Shown here: in pieces, positions 49,117 to 56,539 of the stretch
How positions within the stretch are numbered: the stretch's first letter is position 1
Layout: each line of letters starts with the position of its first letter
Assembly (NCBI RefSeq): GCF_001428895.1
Contig: NZ_LMJA01000030.1
Coordinates: 1 to 64,000 of the forward strand
Direction of reading: 5' to 3'
From: Mycobacterium sp. Root265
GTDB lineage: Bacteria > Actinomycetota > Actinomycetes > Mycobacteriales > Mycobacteriaceae
Length of the DNA: 64,000 bases
Notes under the pieces: generated by a model
What the model was told of the DNA's origin: nothing
Databases searched by the model: none
Seen by the model: only the letters and a program-made list of their open reading frames with translations
Made by a program: the position numbers and the translations under genes

Positions 49117-49135
49117 GCACCTGCTTAGCATGTGG
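49117..49135. promoter_or_regulatory. Palindromic operator GCACCTGC-TTA-GCATGTGG
   Basis: Same 19-base element as 3594-3612 with two changes in the right arm. It lies exactly midway (99 bases each side) between the divergent P450 (5) and TetR starts. Confidence 0.65.
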
Positions 49136-49233
49136 ATAGAGTCGTGGTCAAGGTCACAACCGGCGAGTCGATACGATCCGGTGGGCGGCCGAGCGGACGT
49201 ACCGGAGAAGTGTCGAGCTGAAGGTGGAGTGTG

Positions 49234-49902
49234 ATGTCCACAGCGCGCAGGATCGGGGCGCCGGATGCCAAGAACCGAGGGGTGCTGCTCGACGCAGCGC
49301 AGGCGCTGATGATCGACGAGAGCTACGCCGCGGTCACCTCGCGGCGGGTTGCCGAGCGGGCCGGCCTCAAACCCCAGTTGGTGCATTACTACTTCCGGAC
49401 CATGGACGATCTGTTCCTGGCGGTGTTCCGTCGCCGCGCCGAGCAGGGACTGGTGGTGCTGGAGGCCGCACTGAAATCGGCGCAGCCACTGCGGGCCATC
49501 TGGCTGTTCAGCACCGATCAGGAGTCCACTCGGCTGACCATGGAATTCATGGGGCTGGCCAACCATCGCAAGGAACTGCGCGCGGAGATCAGCTACTACG
49601 CCGAGCGTTTCCGCGAGGACCAGCGGGTGGCCATGTCCGCCGCGCTGGAGCGCTACGGAGTGGACCCCGGCGATGTCCCGCCGGTGGTCTGGGCCGTCAT
49701 CGGCACCAGCCTGTCCTGGGCGCTGGTGATGGAACAGGCGCTGGGGATGTCGGCCGGGCATGCCGAGACGCTGGAGTTCGTGGAGCGCTGGCTGCGCGAA
49801 CTCGAGGGCGAGGCGCTGCCCCTGGAGCAGATCTTCGGCGACCTCGCGGGCAGTGGTTTCGAGGCAGCCGCCGGGAAGTTGTTGTCCGGCCCCGACGACT
49901 AG
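49234..49902 (+). CDS. TetR-family transcriptional regulator
   Basis: A TetR protein of 222 residues with helix-turn-helix at about 20-65 (VTSRRVAERAGLKPQLVHYYF). The GLKPQLVHYYFRT recognition helix is of the AcrR/RutR-like type. ATG 49234 is used, with GTG 49231 immediately before it. It is divergent from P450 (5) across the 19-base palindrome that also precedes P450 (1), so it probably represses itself and both P450 genes. The effector is unknown. It converges on the cytochrome-oxidase-like operon. Confidence 0.88.
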   Translation: MSTARRIGAPDAKNRGVLLDAAQALMIDESYAAVTSRRVAERAGLKPQLVHYYFRTMDDLFLAVFRRRAEQGLVVLEAALKSAQPLRAIWLFSTDQESTRLTMEFMGLANHRKELRAEISYYAERFREDQRVAMSAALERYGVDPGDVPPVVWAVIGTSLSWALVMEQALGMSAGHAETLEFVERWLRELEGEALPLEQIFGDLAGSGFEAAAGKLLSGPDD

Positions 49903-49904
49903 CG

Positions 49905-50183
49905 TCACACCCCGGCGAAGTACAGCCCCAGTAGCAGTGCGAAGAGGGTGATCACCCAACCGCTGGTGGCCGCCTTCAGCCACCGGGGTGCGTGCCGGAC
50001 CTCCATGAAATACCAGATCACCAACTGCGATTTCACCGCGGCGATGACCAGCACCACCACCGTCACCGCTGCGTTGAGGACGTGCGCGGAGCCGGTGTCG
50101 CGGGCCGTCAGCCAGGACACCAGGGTGACCGCGGTGAGCAGTGCCCATGCGATGGTCAGCGGGTTCCGCAGATACGACGTCAT
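49905..50183 (-). CDS. Cytochrome c oxidase subunit IV-like membrane protein
   Basis: A 92-residue protein with three membrane segments (about 8-24, 36-58 and 70-90). It fits the short prokaryotic COX subunit IV family, including the VIWYFMEVRHAPRWLK loop between helices two and three, which is the family signature. It is the last gene of a four-gene membrane operon that also contains a subunit III-like protein. No catalytic subunit I or copper subunit II is present in the window, so the partner oxidase or reductase is uncertain. Confidence 0.85.
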   Translation of the reverse strand: MTSYLRNPLTIAWALLTAVTLVSWLTARDTGSAHVLNAAVTVVVLVIAAVKSQLVIWYFMEVRHAPRWLKAATSGWVITLFALLLGLYFAGV

Positions 50184-50186
50184 CGG

Positions 50187-50798
50187 TCACCTCATCACGT
50201 AGAGCAGGGCGAACAGGACGAGCCACAGCACATCGACCATGTGCCAATAGGTGGCCGCGGTCTCGACGAACGAGATCTTCGGTGCCGCACGCCCTCTCAG
50301 ATTCCGGAGGACGAAGGACAGGATCACCAGGCCGAGCATGACGTGGCACAGGTGCAGTCCCGTCATGACGAAGTAGTACATGAAGAACAGATTCGTACCG
50401 GGAGTGACGCCCGCGACGATCTCGGGAACGTATTCGAAGAGTTTCAGGACGGGGAATGCCGCGCCGAGGCCGAGCGCAATTCCGAAGAGCCGCACACCAT
50501 CGGCGGTCTTGCCGCACCGCGCGGCCGAGGTGCCCAGCGCGACGAACAGCGAACTGGTGAGCAGCACGACGGTGTTGGCCACGCCGATGTCCAGGTTCAG
50601 CCGTGCCTGGCTTTCGAGGAACAGCTCCGGTTGCTGCCCGCGGTAGTACACATAGGCGACGAAGTACGCACCGAAGATGATGAGGTCGCCGATGACGAAG
50701 AACCACATGCTCGATTCGCCGGGAATGTGGTTGTGCCGTCCGGTGTCTCGTTGCCTGTTGCCGACGCGTTCGGCCGGGCCGTGCACGACCTCGGTCAT
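50187..50798 (-). CDS. Cytochrome c oxidase subunit III-like (NorE-type) protein
   Basis: A heme-copper oxidase subunit III homologue of 203 residues with five membrane segments. It shows MWFFVIGDLIIFGAYF, the ESxxRL-like surface, MTGLHLCHVMLGL with the conserved HxxHV-type His, and TAATYWHMVDVLWLVLF with the WHxVDxxW signature. It is short, like NorE/subunit III proteins that accompany quinol or NO reductases. ATG 50798 overlaps the upstream membrane-protein stop by four bases. Without subunit I nearby its role is uncertain. Confidence 0.87.
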   Translation of the reverse strand: MTEVVHGPAERVGNRQRDTGRHNHIPGESSMWFFVIGDLIIFGAYFVAYVYYRGQQPELFLESQARLNLDIGVANTVVLLTSSLFVALGTSAARCGKTADGVRLFGIALGLGAAFPVLKLFEYVPEIVAGVTPGTNLFFMYYFVMTGLHLCHVMLGLVILSFVLRNLRGRAAPKISFVETAATYWHMVDVLWLVLFALLYVMR

Positions 50799-51544
50799 GC
50801 GTTCTCGAGTTCGTGGTCGGGCTGATTCTTGATGGACCGGTAGATGCAGACGTAGACGATGATCTGCCACGGCACGTAGATCACCATGGCGAACCAGAAC
50901 GTCATCAACCCGTTCCACGCGAACGGTCCCGATGTGGAGATCCAGACCGGGGCCGCCATCAGCTCGGTGACGTACTGCCAGACGGTGTAGTAGCCAAGCC
51001 ATTTCGGCAGCACGTTGTTCTTGTCCAGGATGATGGCCAGCCCGAACGCCATCCACATCACGCAGAAACACCCCAGCGACCCGATATAGGCGAGGTAGCC
51101 GAAATCGTAGAGCATGGCCAGTACCGCCGGGTCGTAGCCGGCCCGGAACGACCCCAGGCCGAAGCAGAACATCGGGAACAGCATGCCGACGATGGCACCG
51201 GACATGGCGCCGACCATCAGGGAGTACCGGAACACCGGGCTCACCGACATGCGCTTGATCTGGATCAGGTACACCGCGTTGGATAGTGGCGCCAGGCCGA
51301 AGGATGCGGTCAGGATCGCGCAGGCGATCAGCAGGTTGTGGGACTGCATGAACTCGACGATCTGCGACGAGGAGCTGCTCGGAGATCGTGGCGGCATCAT
51401 CCAGCTCAGCGGGACGAACACGATGCCGAACAGGGTGAAGAAGAACGGCACGATGCAGAAGGCGATCCACTGATCGAGCTTGCGGTTCCGGCGTCTCGGT
51501 GGCGAGGGCGCGGCCGCAGGCGGTGCCGTAGCAACATCGCTCAC
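50795..51544 (-). CDS. Unknown polytopic membrane protein (tandem pair, copy 2)
   Basis: A membrane protein of 249 residues with about six helices. A cytosolic N-terminus (PPRRRNRKLDQW) and an outside serine-rich loop are visible. It shares a pattern with the preceding gene: FRAGYDPAVLAML here against FRPDRDPQLISLL, LDKNNVLPKWLGYY against LDEKPQPVFPRWVAHF, and TSGPFAWNG against TSGPLAWDG. The two are therefore tandem paralogues. I do not recognise the family. GTG 51544 overlaps the copy-1 stop by GTGA, and its own stop overlaps the subunit III-like gene, so all four products probably form one membrane complex. Confidence 0.75.
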   Translation of the reverse strand: MSDVATAPPAAAPSPPRRRNRKLDQWIAFCIVPFFFTLFGIVFVPLSWMMPPRSPSSSSSQIVEFMQSHNLLIACAILTASFGLAPLSNAVYLIQIKRMSVSPVFRYSLMVGAMSGAIVGMLFPMFCFGLGSFRAGYDPAVLAMLYDFGYLAYIGSLGCFCVMWMAFGLAIILDKNNVLPKWLGYYTVWQYVTELMAAPVWISTSGPFAWNGLMTFWFAMVIYVPWQIIVYVCIYRSIKNQPDHELENA

Positions 51545-52251
51545 ACCAGCACCTCCTGGTCCTGTTCGCTCCCTTGACGATTCACGACGCGCAGCAGCAC
51601 CGGGAACATCACCACCAGATAGGCCGCCAGAACCGCGATCCGCAGCGTGAAGGACACCGACCCGTCCCAGGCGAGGGGACCCGAGGTGAACAGGACCGAG
51701 AACGCGCCGGGAATCAGGAGCGCGGCGGTCGCGACGTTGAAATGTGCCACCCAGCGCGGAAAGACGGGCTGCGGCTTCTCGTCGAGATAGACGCTCGCCG
51801 CGAAGCAGAGGTTCTGCACCACGATGGTGCCGACCGGTGCGATGAAGAAGAACCACGCCATGTCGTTGAGCAGGCTGATCAACTGCGGGTCGCGGTCGGG
51901 CCTGAAAGCCGCCACCCCCCAGCAGTAGTCGGCCAGGATGAATGCCGTGGTGCCTACTCCGACGCAGATGATGTAGGCATAGGTGAAGACACTGCTGGAC
52001 GTGGCGGTGCGCGATATCTGCACCGCGATCACCGCGAAGAGCGGCACCAGGGAGCCGGCGATCAGATTGCAGAGGATGACCACGCCGAGGATCCCGGTGT
52101 TGTGGTCGCGGAAGAACGCCGCGACCTCCTCGGGCGTCATGGTCGGTGACAGCGGCGGCGAGAAGATCGGGAACAGCAAAAAGGCAAATGCGAACAGGAC
52201 CATGGCCGGCGGCGCCGTCCACAGCAGAATTCGTTGACCCCGGGTATTCAT
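51541..52251 (-). CDS. Unknown polytopic membrane protein (tandem pair, copy 1)
   Basis: A membrane protein of 236 residues with about six helices (for example PPAMVLFAFAFLLFPIF and LIPGAFSVLFTSG). It is the first gene of the operon with its paralogue, subunit III-like and subunit IV-like proteins. ATG 52251 is used; GTG 52257 is two codons upstream. No redox cofactor ligand pattern is clear, although a few conserved Asp/His/Trp positions are shared with copy 2. It is divergent from a VOC gene, and two palindromes of the TAGCCGATCGGCTA type lie at 52277-52324 in front of it. Confidence 0.75.
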   Translation of the reverse strand: MNTRGQRILLWTAPPAMVLFAFAFLLFPIFSPPLSPTMTPEEVAAFFRDHNTGILGVVILCNLIAGSLVPLFAVIAVQISRTATSSSVFTYAYIICVGVGTTAFILADYCWGVAAFRPDRDPQLISLLNDMAWFFFIAPVGTIVVQNLCFAASVYLDEKPQPVFPRWVAHFNVATAALLIPGAFSVLFTSGPLAWDGSVSFTLRIAVLAAYLVVMFPVLLRVVNRQGSEQDQEVLV

Positions 52252-52276
52252 CGACACCTGCCCATCACCTGGTTGC

Positions 52277-52324
52277 TAGCCGTTCGGCTATCCAGGATCC
52301 TCAGAGTAGCCGATCGGCTACTCT
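52277..52324. promoter_or_regulatory. Two palindromic operators (TAGCCG-NN-CGGCTA type)
   Basis: TAGCCGTTCGGCTA at 52277-52290, and a perfect 22-base palindrome at 52303-52324 whose core is TAGCCGATCGGCTA, flanked by AGAG and CTCT. Their centres are 30 bases apart. They lie between the divergent membrane-protein operon and the VOC gene and probably bind a TetR-type dimer pair. Confidence 0.75.
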
Positions 52325-52355
52325 GCTTCAAGAGGCGCAGGGCTAGTGTCGTGGC

Positions 52356-52883
52356 GTGGACAGTCAACGTGTTCTGCCGGGCCCGGTACGCCAGATCGGT
52401 TATGTGGTCGACGATCTGGACTCGGCGCTCGCCGACTGGGTGAAACTCGGCGTCGGCCCGTGGTTCGTCATGCGGGGATTGGCCCAGCGGGTGACCTACC
52501 GCGGTGAGCCGTGCGAGGTGACCCTGTCCCTCGCGCTGGCCAACAGCGGTGAACTGCAGATCGAGCTCATCCAGCAGACCGACGAGACGCCGAGCATCTT
52601 CGGGGAGTTTCTCCGTTCGGGGCCTGGCTTTCACCAACTCGCGTACTGGACAGAGAACTTCGACGCCACCATGGCCGCCGTCGCGGCGGCGGGCTGGCCG
52701 GTGGTGTGGTCCGGTGGCGAGGACGGGGGAGTGCGCTTCGCCTACGCCGAACCCGGCGGGGTGCCGGCGGCCATCATCGAGATCATGGAACTCACCGACG
52801 CCTCGGCCGGGATGGCGGCCTTCGTGCGTCAGGCCGGCCAGGACTGGGACGGCAGCGACCCGGTCCGCGAACTCGGCGGCTGA
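52356..52883 (+). CDS. VOC-family (glyoxalase/epimerase-like) protein
   Basis: A vicinal-oxygen-chelate protein of 175 residues with two beta-alpha-beta-beta-beta modules. It has RQIGYVVDDLDSALADW at the front, ELQIELIQQTDETPS, FHQLAYWTENFDATM and a final AAIIEIMEL. The spaced Gln/His/Glu residues could hold a metal, as in methylmalonyl-CoA epimerase or glyoxalase. GTG 52356 is the start. It is divergent from the oxidase-like membrane operon and shares its paired palindromes, so the two are probably co-regulated. The substrate is unknown. Confidence 0.82.
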   Translation: MDSQRVLPGPVRQIGYVVDDLDSALADWVKLGVGPWFVMRGLAQRVTYRGEPCEVTLSLALANSGELQIELIQQTDETPSIFGEFLRSGPGFHQLAYWTENFDATMAAVAAAGWPVVWSGGEDGGVRFAYAEPGGVPAAIIEIMELTDASAGMAAFVRQAGQDWDGSDPVRELGG

Positions 52884-52911
52884 GCCCCGCCCAGCGACCA
52901 CCGGGTAGCGG

Positions 52912-53628
52912 TTATTTCGCCCGGTTCATCACCTTGTCGGCGGCATCCCAGTGTTCCTGGGACACCCACAGCCCGGCGAAGGCCGCGACGGCCTCGGTGG
53001 TGGTCGCGCCCTTGATGACCCGTTTGATCTCGCCGGCCGGGCGGCGGGCCAGCAGCTGCGCCGTTTCGCGCCAGACGGTGTCGAAGTCGGCGCGTGGCAC
53101 CACCTGATCGATCAGCCCGACCCGCTCGGCGGAAGCGGCATCCAGGATCCGCCCGGTGCCCGCCAACAGCAGCGCCTGGCTGCGCCCCACCAGAACGCCC
53201 AGCCGCTCGGCGCCGCCCCAGGCCGGCATGATCGCCAGCGAGATCTGGTTGAAGCCGATCTTGATGTCGTCCGCGGCGATCCGGATGTCGGCGGCGACTG
53301 CGACCTCGGCTCCACCGCCCAGGGCATGCCCGTTCAGTGCGGCGATCACCGGACCGGGAAAGCCCGCGATCCGATCGCAGATCGCGCGCATCCGCCAGGC
53401 CATCGACGACGCCTCCAGTTCGGTGCGCAGCAGAGCCAGTTCCTTGAGGTCTCCGCCGGAGACGAAGGCCCGGTCGCCGGCCCCGGTGATCGCCAGCGCG
53501 GACGCACCGGCCGCACCGTCGAGGGCCTTGTTCAATTCGTCCATCGTGTCCAGCGAGATGGCATTGCGGGCATGCGGGCGGTCGATGGTGATGACCGCCA
53601 GTTCGCCGTCCAGTTCGAGGTCGACCAT
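52912..53628 (-). CDS. Enoyl-CoA hydratase/isomerase
   Basis: A crotonase-fold protein of 238 residues. It has RPHARNAIS near the front, the oxyanion-hole segments SGGDLKEL and NGHALGGGAEVAVAAD, and a C-terminal helix region. The catalytic Glu pair of classic hydratases is incomplete (the second segment reads NQISLAIMPAWGGAERL, with one Glu), so isomerase or hydrolase activity is possible. ATG 53628 is used because GGAG lies about eight bases upstream. It is divergent from an acyl-CoA synthetase across a GAGAAT-type element. Confidence 0.87.
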   Translation of the reverse strand: MVDLELDGELAVITIDRPHARNAISLDTMDELNKALDGAAGASALAITGAGDRAFVSGGDLKELALLRTELEASSMAWRMRAICDRIAGFPGPVIAALNGHALGGGAEVAVAADIRIAADDIKIGFNQISLAIMPAWGGAERLGVLVGRSQALLLAGTGRILDAASAERVGLIDQVVPRADFDTVWRETAQLLARRPAGEIKRVIKGATTTEAVAAFAGLWVSQEHWDAADKVMNRAK

Positions 53629-53646
53629 CAAACGTTCTCCAATTGC

Positions 53647-53683
53647 GGTATTGGCATTCTCGGCTGGTGAGAATAGCATCACC
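53647..53683. promoter_or_regulatory. Double GAGAAT-type element, ATTCTC-N7-GAGAAT
   Basis: ATTCTC (53656-53661) and GAGAAT (53669-53674) are each the intact half of a degenerate 15-base site (53647-53661 and 53669-53683), with centres 22 bases apart. The element covers the promoter space of the divergent enoyl-CoA hydratase and acyl-CoA synthetase genes. Confidence 0.5.
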
Positions 53684-53714
53684 AACATCTGCCCGGCGTT
53701 GCGGAGGTGCTGTC

Positions 53715-55304
53715 ATTTCGATCCGAAATATCCCTGCTGAGCTGAGTAAACGGTACGTGGAGCAGGGGTGGTGGACACCGGAAACGCTCGGCCAGCTGTT
53801 GGCCGACGGACTGCAGGCCAGTCCCGACGCCAGTTTTGTCGTGCACTCCGCCACCCGGCCCTTCAGCGGAACCTTCGCCGACGTCGAGCGCAGCGCCCGA
53901 CGGCTGGCGGCCGGCCTGCGCGACCGCGGTGTGGGAGCGGGCGACGTGGTCGCCCTGCAGCTGCCGAACTGGATGGAGGCCGCCGTCGCGTTCTGGGCCT
54001 CGGCGTTCCTCGGTGCCGTGACGGTCCCGATCGTGCATTTCTACGGCCGCAAGGAGCTCGGGCACATCATCGCGACCGCACGGCCGAAGGTCTTCCTCAG
54101 CACCTCCGAGTTCGGCCGGATGACCTTCCACGCCGACCTGTGCGCGGAGGTGCCGATCGTCGGGCTGGTCGGCGCAGACGGTGAGCTGGCCTTCGACCGG
54201 CTGCTGGCCGCCGAACCGATGACCGGGACCGTCGACGCCGATCCGGCCGCTCCGGCGCTCATCGCGTTCACCTCGGGCACCACCCGTGAACCCAAGGGCG
54301 TCATCCACAGCCATCAGACGCTGAACTGCGAGACGCGCCAGCTGCTGGACAACTACCCGCCCAACCGCGGGCGCCAGCTCACTGCCACTCCGGTCGGTCA
54401 CTTCATCGGCATGCTCGGCGCCTTCCTGATCCCGGTGCTGGAAGGTGCGCCCATCGATCTGTGCGATGTGTGGGACCCGGGCCGGGTGCTGGAGATCATC
54501 GAGCACGACGGACTGTCGATCGGCGGCGGACCGCCCTATTTCGTCACCAGCCTGATGGACCATCCGGGTTTCACCGACGCCCACTTGGCCCGGTTCTCCA
54601 CCGTGGGCCTGGGCGGGTCGACGGTCCCCTCGGCGGTCACCCGGCGCCTCGCCGACCTCGGACTTTTCGTCTTCCGCTCGTACGGCAGCACCGAACATCC
54701 CTCGATCACCGGTTCGGGCGCCGGCGCGCCGGAAGACAAACGGCTGTTCACCGACGGCAATGTCCGTCCCGGTGTGGAGATCCGGCTCGGGCCCGACGGC
54801 GAGATCTTCAGCCGGGGCCCCGACCTGTGCCTGGGCTACACCGATGAGGCGCTGACCGCGAAATCCTTCGATGACGACGGCTGGTACCGCACCGGGGATA
54901 TCGGCGTCCTCGACGCGGACGGATACCTCACCATCACCGACCGCACGGCCGACCTGATCATCCGGGGCGGCGAGAACATCAGCGCCCTGGAGGTCGAGGA
55001 AGTGCTGTTGAGCATGCCCGCCGTCCTCGAGGCCGTCGTGGTGGCCGCCCCGGATGCGCGGCTGGGGGAGCACGTCGCGGCCGTGCTGCGGATCCGGCCC
55101 GGTGCGGTGATGCCGACGCAAGAGCAGGTGCGCGCGCACTTCGAGCAGGCCGGCGTGGCCCGGCAGAAATGGCCCGAGGAACTGCTCGCGGTGCCCGATG
55201 GCCAGGACTTTCCGCGGACCGCGAGCGGCAAGGTGCAGAAGTTCCGGGTCCGCCAGGAAATCGCCGACGCCGCCCCCCGGGGCATTGCGGCATCCACATC
55301 ATGA
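53715..55304 (+). CDS. Acyl-CoA synthetase (cyclohexanecarboxylate-CoA-ligase-like)
   Basis: An AMP-forming ligase of about 529 residues. The P-loop-like ATP motif is FTSGTTREPKG, followed by RSYGSTEHPS, the YRTGDIGVLD motif, and IIRGGENISALEVEE. The C-terminal catalytic Lys is in TASGKVQKF. Start: the best Shine-Dalgarno sequence GGAGGT (53703-53708) is six bases before an ATT codon at 53715, and the protein then starts MISIRNIPAEL. An in-frame GTG at 53667 and TTG at 53643 are alternatives, but both fall inside the operator. It activates an acid to its CoA thioester via an acyl-AMP. Confidence 0.9.
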   Translation: MSIRNIPAELSKRYVEQGWWTPETLGQLLADGLQASPDASFVVHSATRPFSGTFADVERSARRLAAGLRDRGVGAGDVVALQLPNWMEAAVAFWASAFLGAVTVPIVHFYGRKELGHIIATARPKVFLSTSEFGRMTFHADLCAEVPIVGLVGADGELAFDRLLAAEPMTGTVDADPAAPALIAFTSGTTREPKGVIHSHQTLNCETRQLLDNYPPNRGRQLTATPVGHFIGMLGAFLIPVLEGAPIDLCDVWDPGRVLEIIEHDGLSIGGGPPYFVTSLMDHPGFTDAHLARFSTVGLGGSTVPSAVTRRLADLGLFVFRSYGSTEHPSITGSGAGAPEDKRLFTDGNVRPGVEIRLGPDGEIFSRGPDLCLGYTDEALTAKSFDDDGWYRTGDIGVLDADGYLTITDRTADLIIRGGENISALEVEEVLLSMPAVLEAVVVAAPDARLGEHVAAVLRIRPGAVMPTQEQVRAHFEQAGVARQKWPEELLAVPDGQDFPRTASGKVQKFRVRQEIADAAPRGIAASTS

Positions 55305-55318
55305 GAATATGATTCTCA
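55302..55318. promoter_or_regulatory. GAGAAT-N3-ATTCTC operator, perfect copy
   Basis: TGAGAATATGATTCTCA is a 7-3-7 dyad, the best in the window. Its first three bases are the stop codon of the acyl-CoA synthetase, and it lies 22 bases before the amidohydrolase ATG, giving that gene its own regulated promoter. Confidence 0.75.
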
Positions 55319-55339
55319 CGAACCGAAAAGGAGCATCTC

Positions 55340-56530
55340 ATGGGTCAACTGTCGCATCGGGTCGACATACCGTTTCCGCTGTTCGATGCGGACAACCACC
55401 TCTACGAGCCTCCGGAGGCGATGACCAAGTACCTCCCCAAGGAGTACAAGGACGTCGTCCAGTACGTGGAGATCAACGGCCGCACCAAGATTGCGCTCAA
55501 GGGCCAGATCAGCAACTACATCCCGAACCCCACCTTCTCCGTCGTCGCCAAGCCTGGCGCCTGGGAGGAGTACTTCAAGTTCGGTAACCCGGACGGCAAG
55601 AGCAAGCGCGAACTGTTCGGCGAGCCGATGAAGGCCATCCCGGCGTTCTTCGAGCCCGAGCCGCGCATCAAGGTGATGGACGAGCTCGGCCTGGACCGCT
55701 CGCTGATGTTCCCGACGCTGGCCAGCCTCATCGAAGAACGTCTGGCCGATGATCCGGTCGCCATCCACGTCATCGTCCATGCGCTCAACGAGTGGCTGCA
55801 CGAGGTGTGGGGCTTCAACTACCAGGGCCGCATCTTCACCACGCCGGTGATCACCCTGCCCATCCTGGACAAGGCGATCGAGGAACTGGAGTGGGCCGTC
55901 AAGCGCGGCGCACGGGCCATCCTGATCCGTCCGGCACCGGTCCCCGGTTTCCGCGGTCCGCGCTCGTTCGCGCTGCCGGAGTTCGATCCCTTCTGGGAGC
56001 GCTGCGTGCACCACGACATCTTCGTCGGCATGCACTCCTCGGACAGCGGCTACTCGCGCTACACCTCCGAATGGGATGGCGGCGCGCAGGAGATGCTGCC
56101 GTTCCAGACCAACGCGATGTCCATCCTCAACGAATGGCGTCCGATTCAGGATGCGGTGGCCTCCTGGGTCATCCACGGCGCGCTGTTCCGGCACCCGAAG
56201 CTGAAGGTCGGCATCGTCGAGGCCGGCTCCAAGTGGATGTTCCCGCTGCTCGATTCGATGGCCGAGGTGTACAAGAAGGCACCCGAGGCGTTCCTCGGAA
56301 ACCCGATGGAAGAGATCAAGAACCGGATCTACGTCAGCCCGTTCTACGAAGAGGGCATCGATGACCTGATCAACCTGATCGGTGTCGACCAGGTGCTGTA
56401 CGGCTCGGACTGGCCGCACCCGGAGGGCCTGGCGGAGCCGACGCACTACGTGACGGCTCTGGAGCACCTCTCCATCGAGGACCAGGCAAAGATCATGGGC
56501 GGCAACCTCGGACGCCTCATCACCACGTAG
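55340..56530 (+). CDS. Amidohydrolase_2 (ACMSD-like) metal-dependent hydrolase
   Basis: A TIM-barrel enzyme of 396 residues with the metal motif FDADNHLYE (DxDxH-like), a mid-barrel VGMHSSDSG, KVGIVEAGSKWMFPLLDS, and the late YGSDWPHPEG with the ligand Asp. ATG 55340 follows AAAAGGAG by seven bases. It is homologous to the tandem pair at 22020-24312 but more typical of the family. It sits between two acyl-CoA synthetase genes behind a perfect GAGAAT-type operator, so it belongs to the same catabolic set. Confidence 0.9.
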   Translation: MGQLSHRVDIPFPLFDADNHLYEPPEAMTKYLPKEYKDVVQYVEINGRTKIALKGQISNYIPNPTFSVVAKPGAWEEYFKFGNPDGKSKRELFGEPMKAIPAFFEPEPRIKVMDELGLDRSLMFPTLASLIEERLADDPVAIHVIVHALNEWLHEVWGFNYQGRIFTTPVITLPILDKAIEELEWAVKRGARAILIRPAPVPGFRGPRSFALPEFDPFWERCVHHDIFVGMHSSDSGYSRYTSEWDGGAQEMLPFQTNAMSILNEWRPIQDAVASWVIHGALFRHPKLKVGIVEAGSKWMFPLLDSMAEVYKKAPEAFLGNPMEEIKNRIYVSPFYEEGIDDLINLIGVDQVLYGSDWPHPEGLAEPTHYVTALEHLSIEDQAKIMGGNLGRLITT

Positions 56531-56539
56531 CTCTCGCGA

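Noticed and set aside
52356-52385. AACGTGTT near the start of the VOC gene, resembling the core of a KstR box
   Set aside because: It lies inside the coding sequence after the GTG start, and the outer T and A of the TnnAACnnGTTnnA motif do not fit. No other KstR-like box was noticed, so KstR control is not supported.
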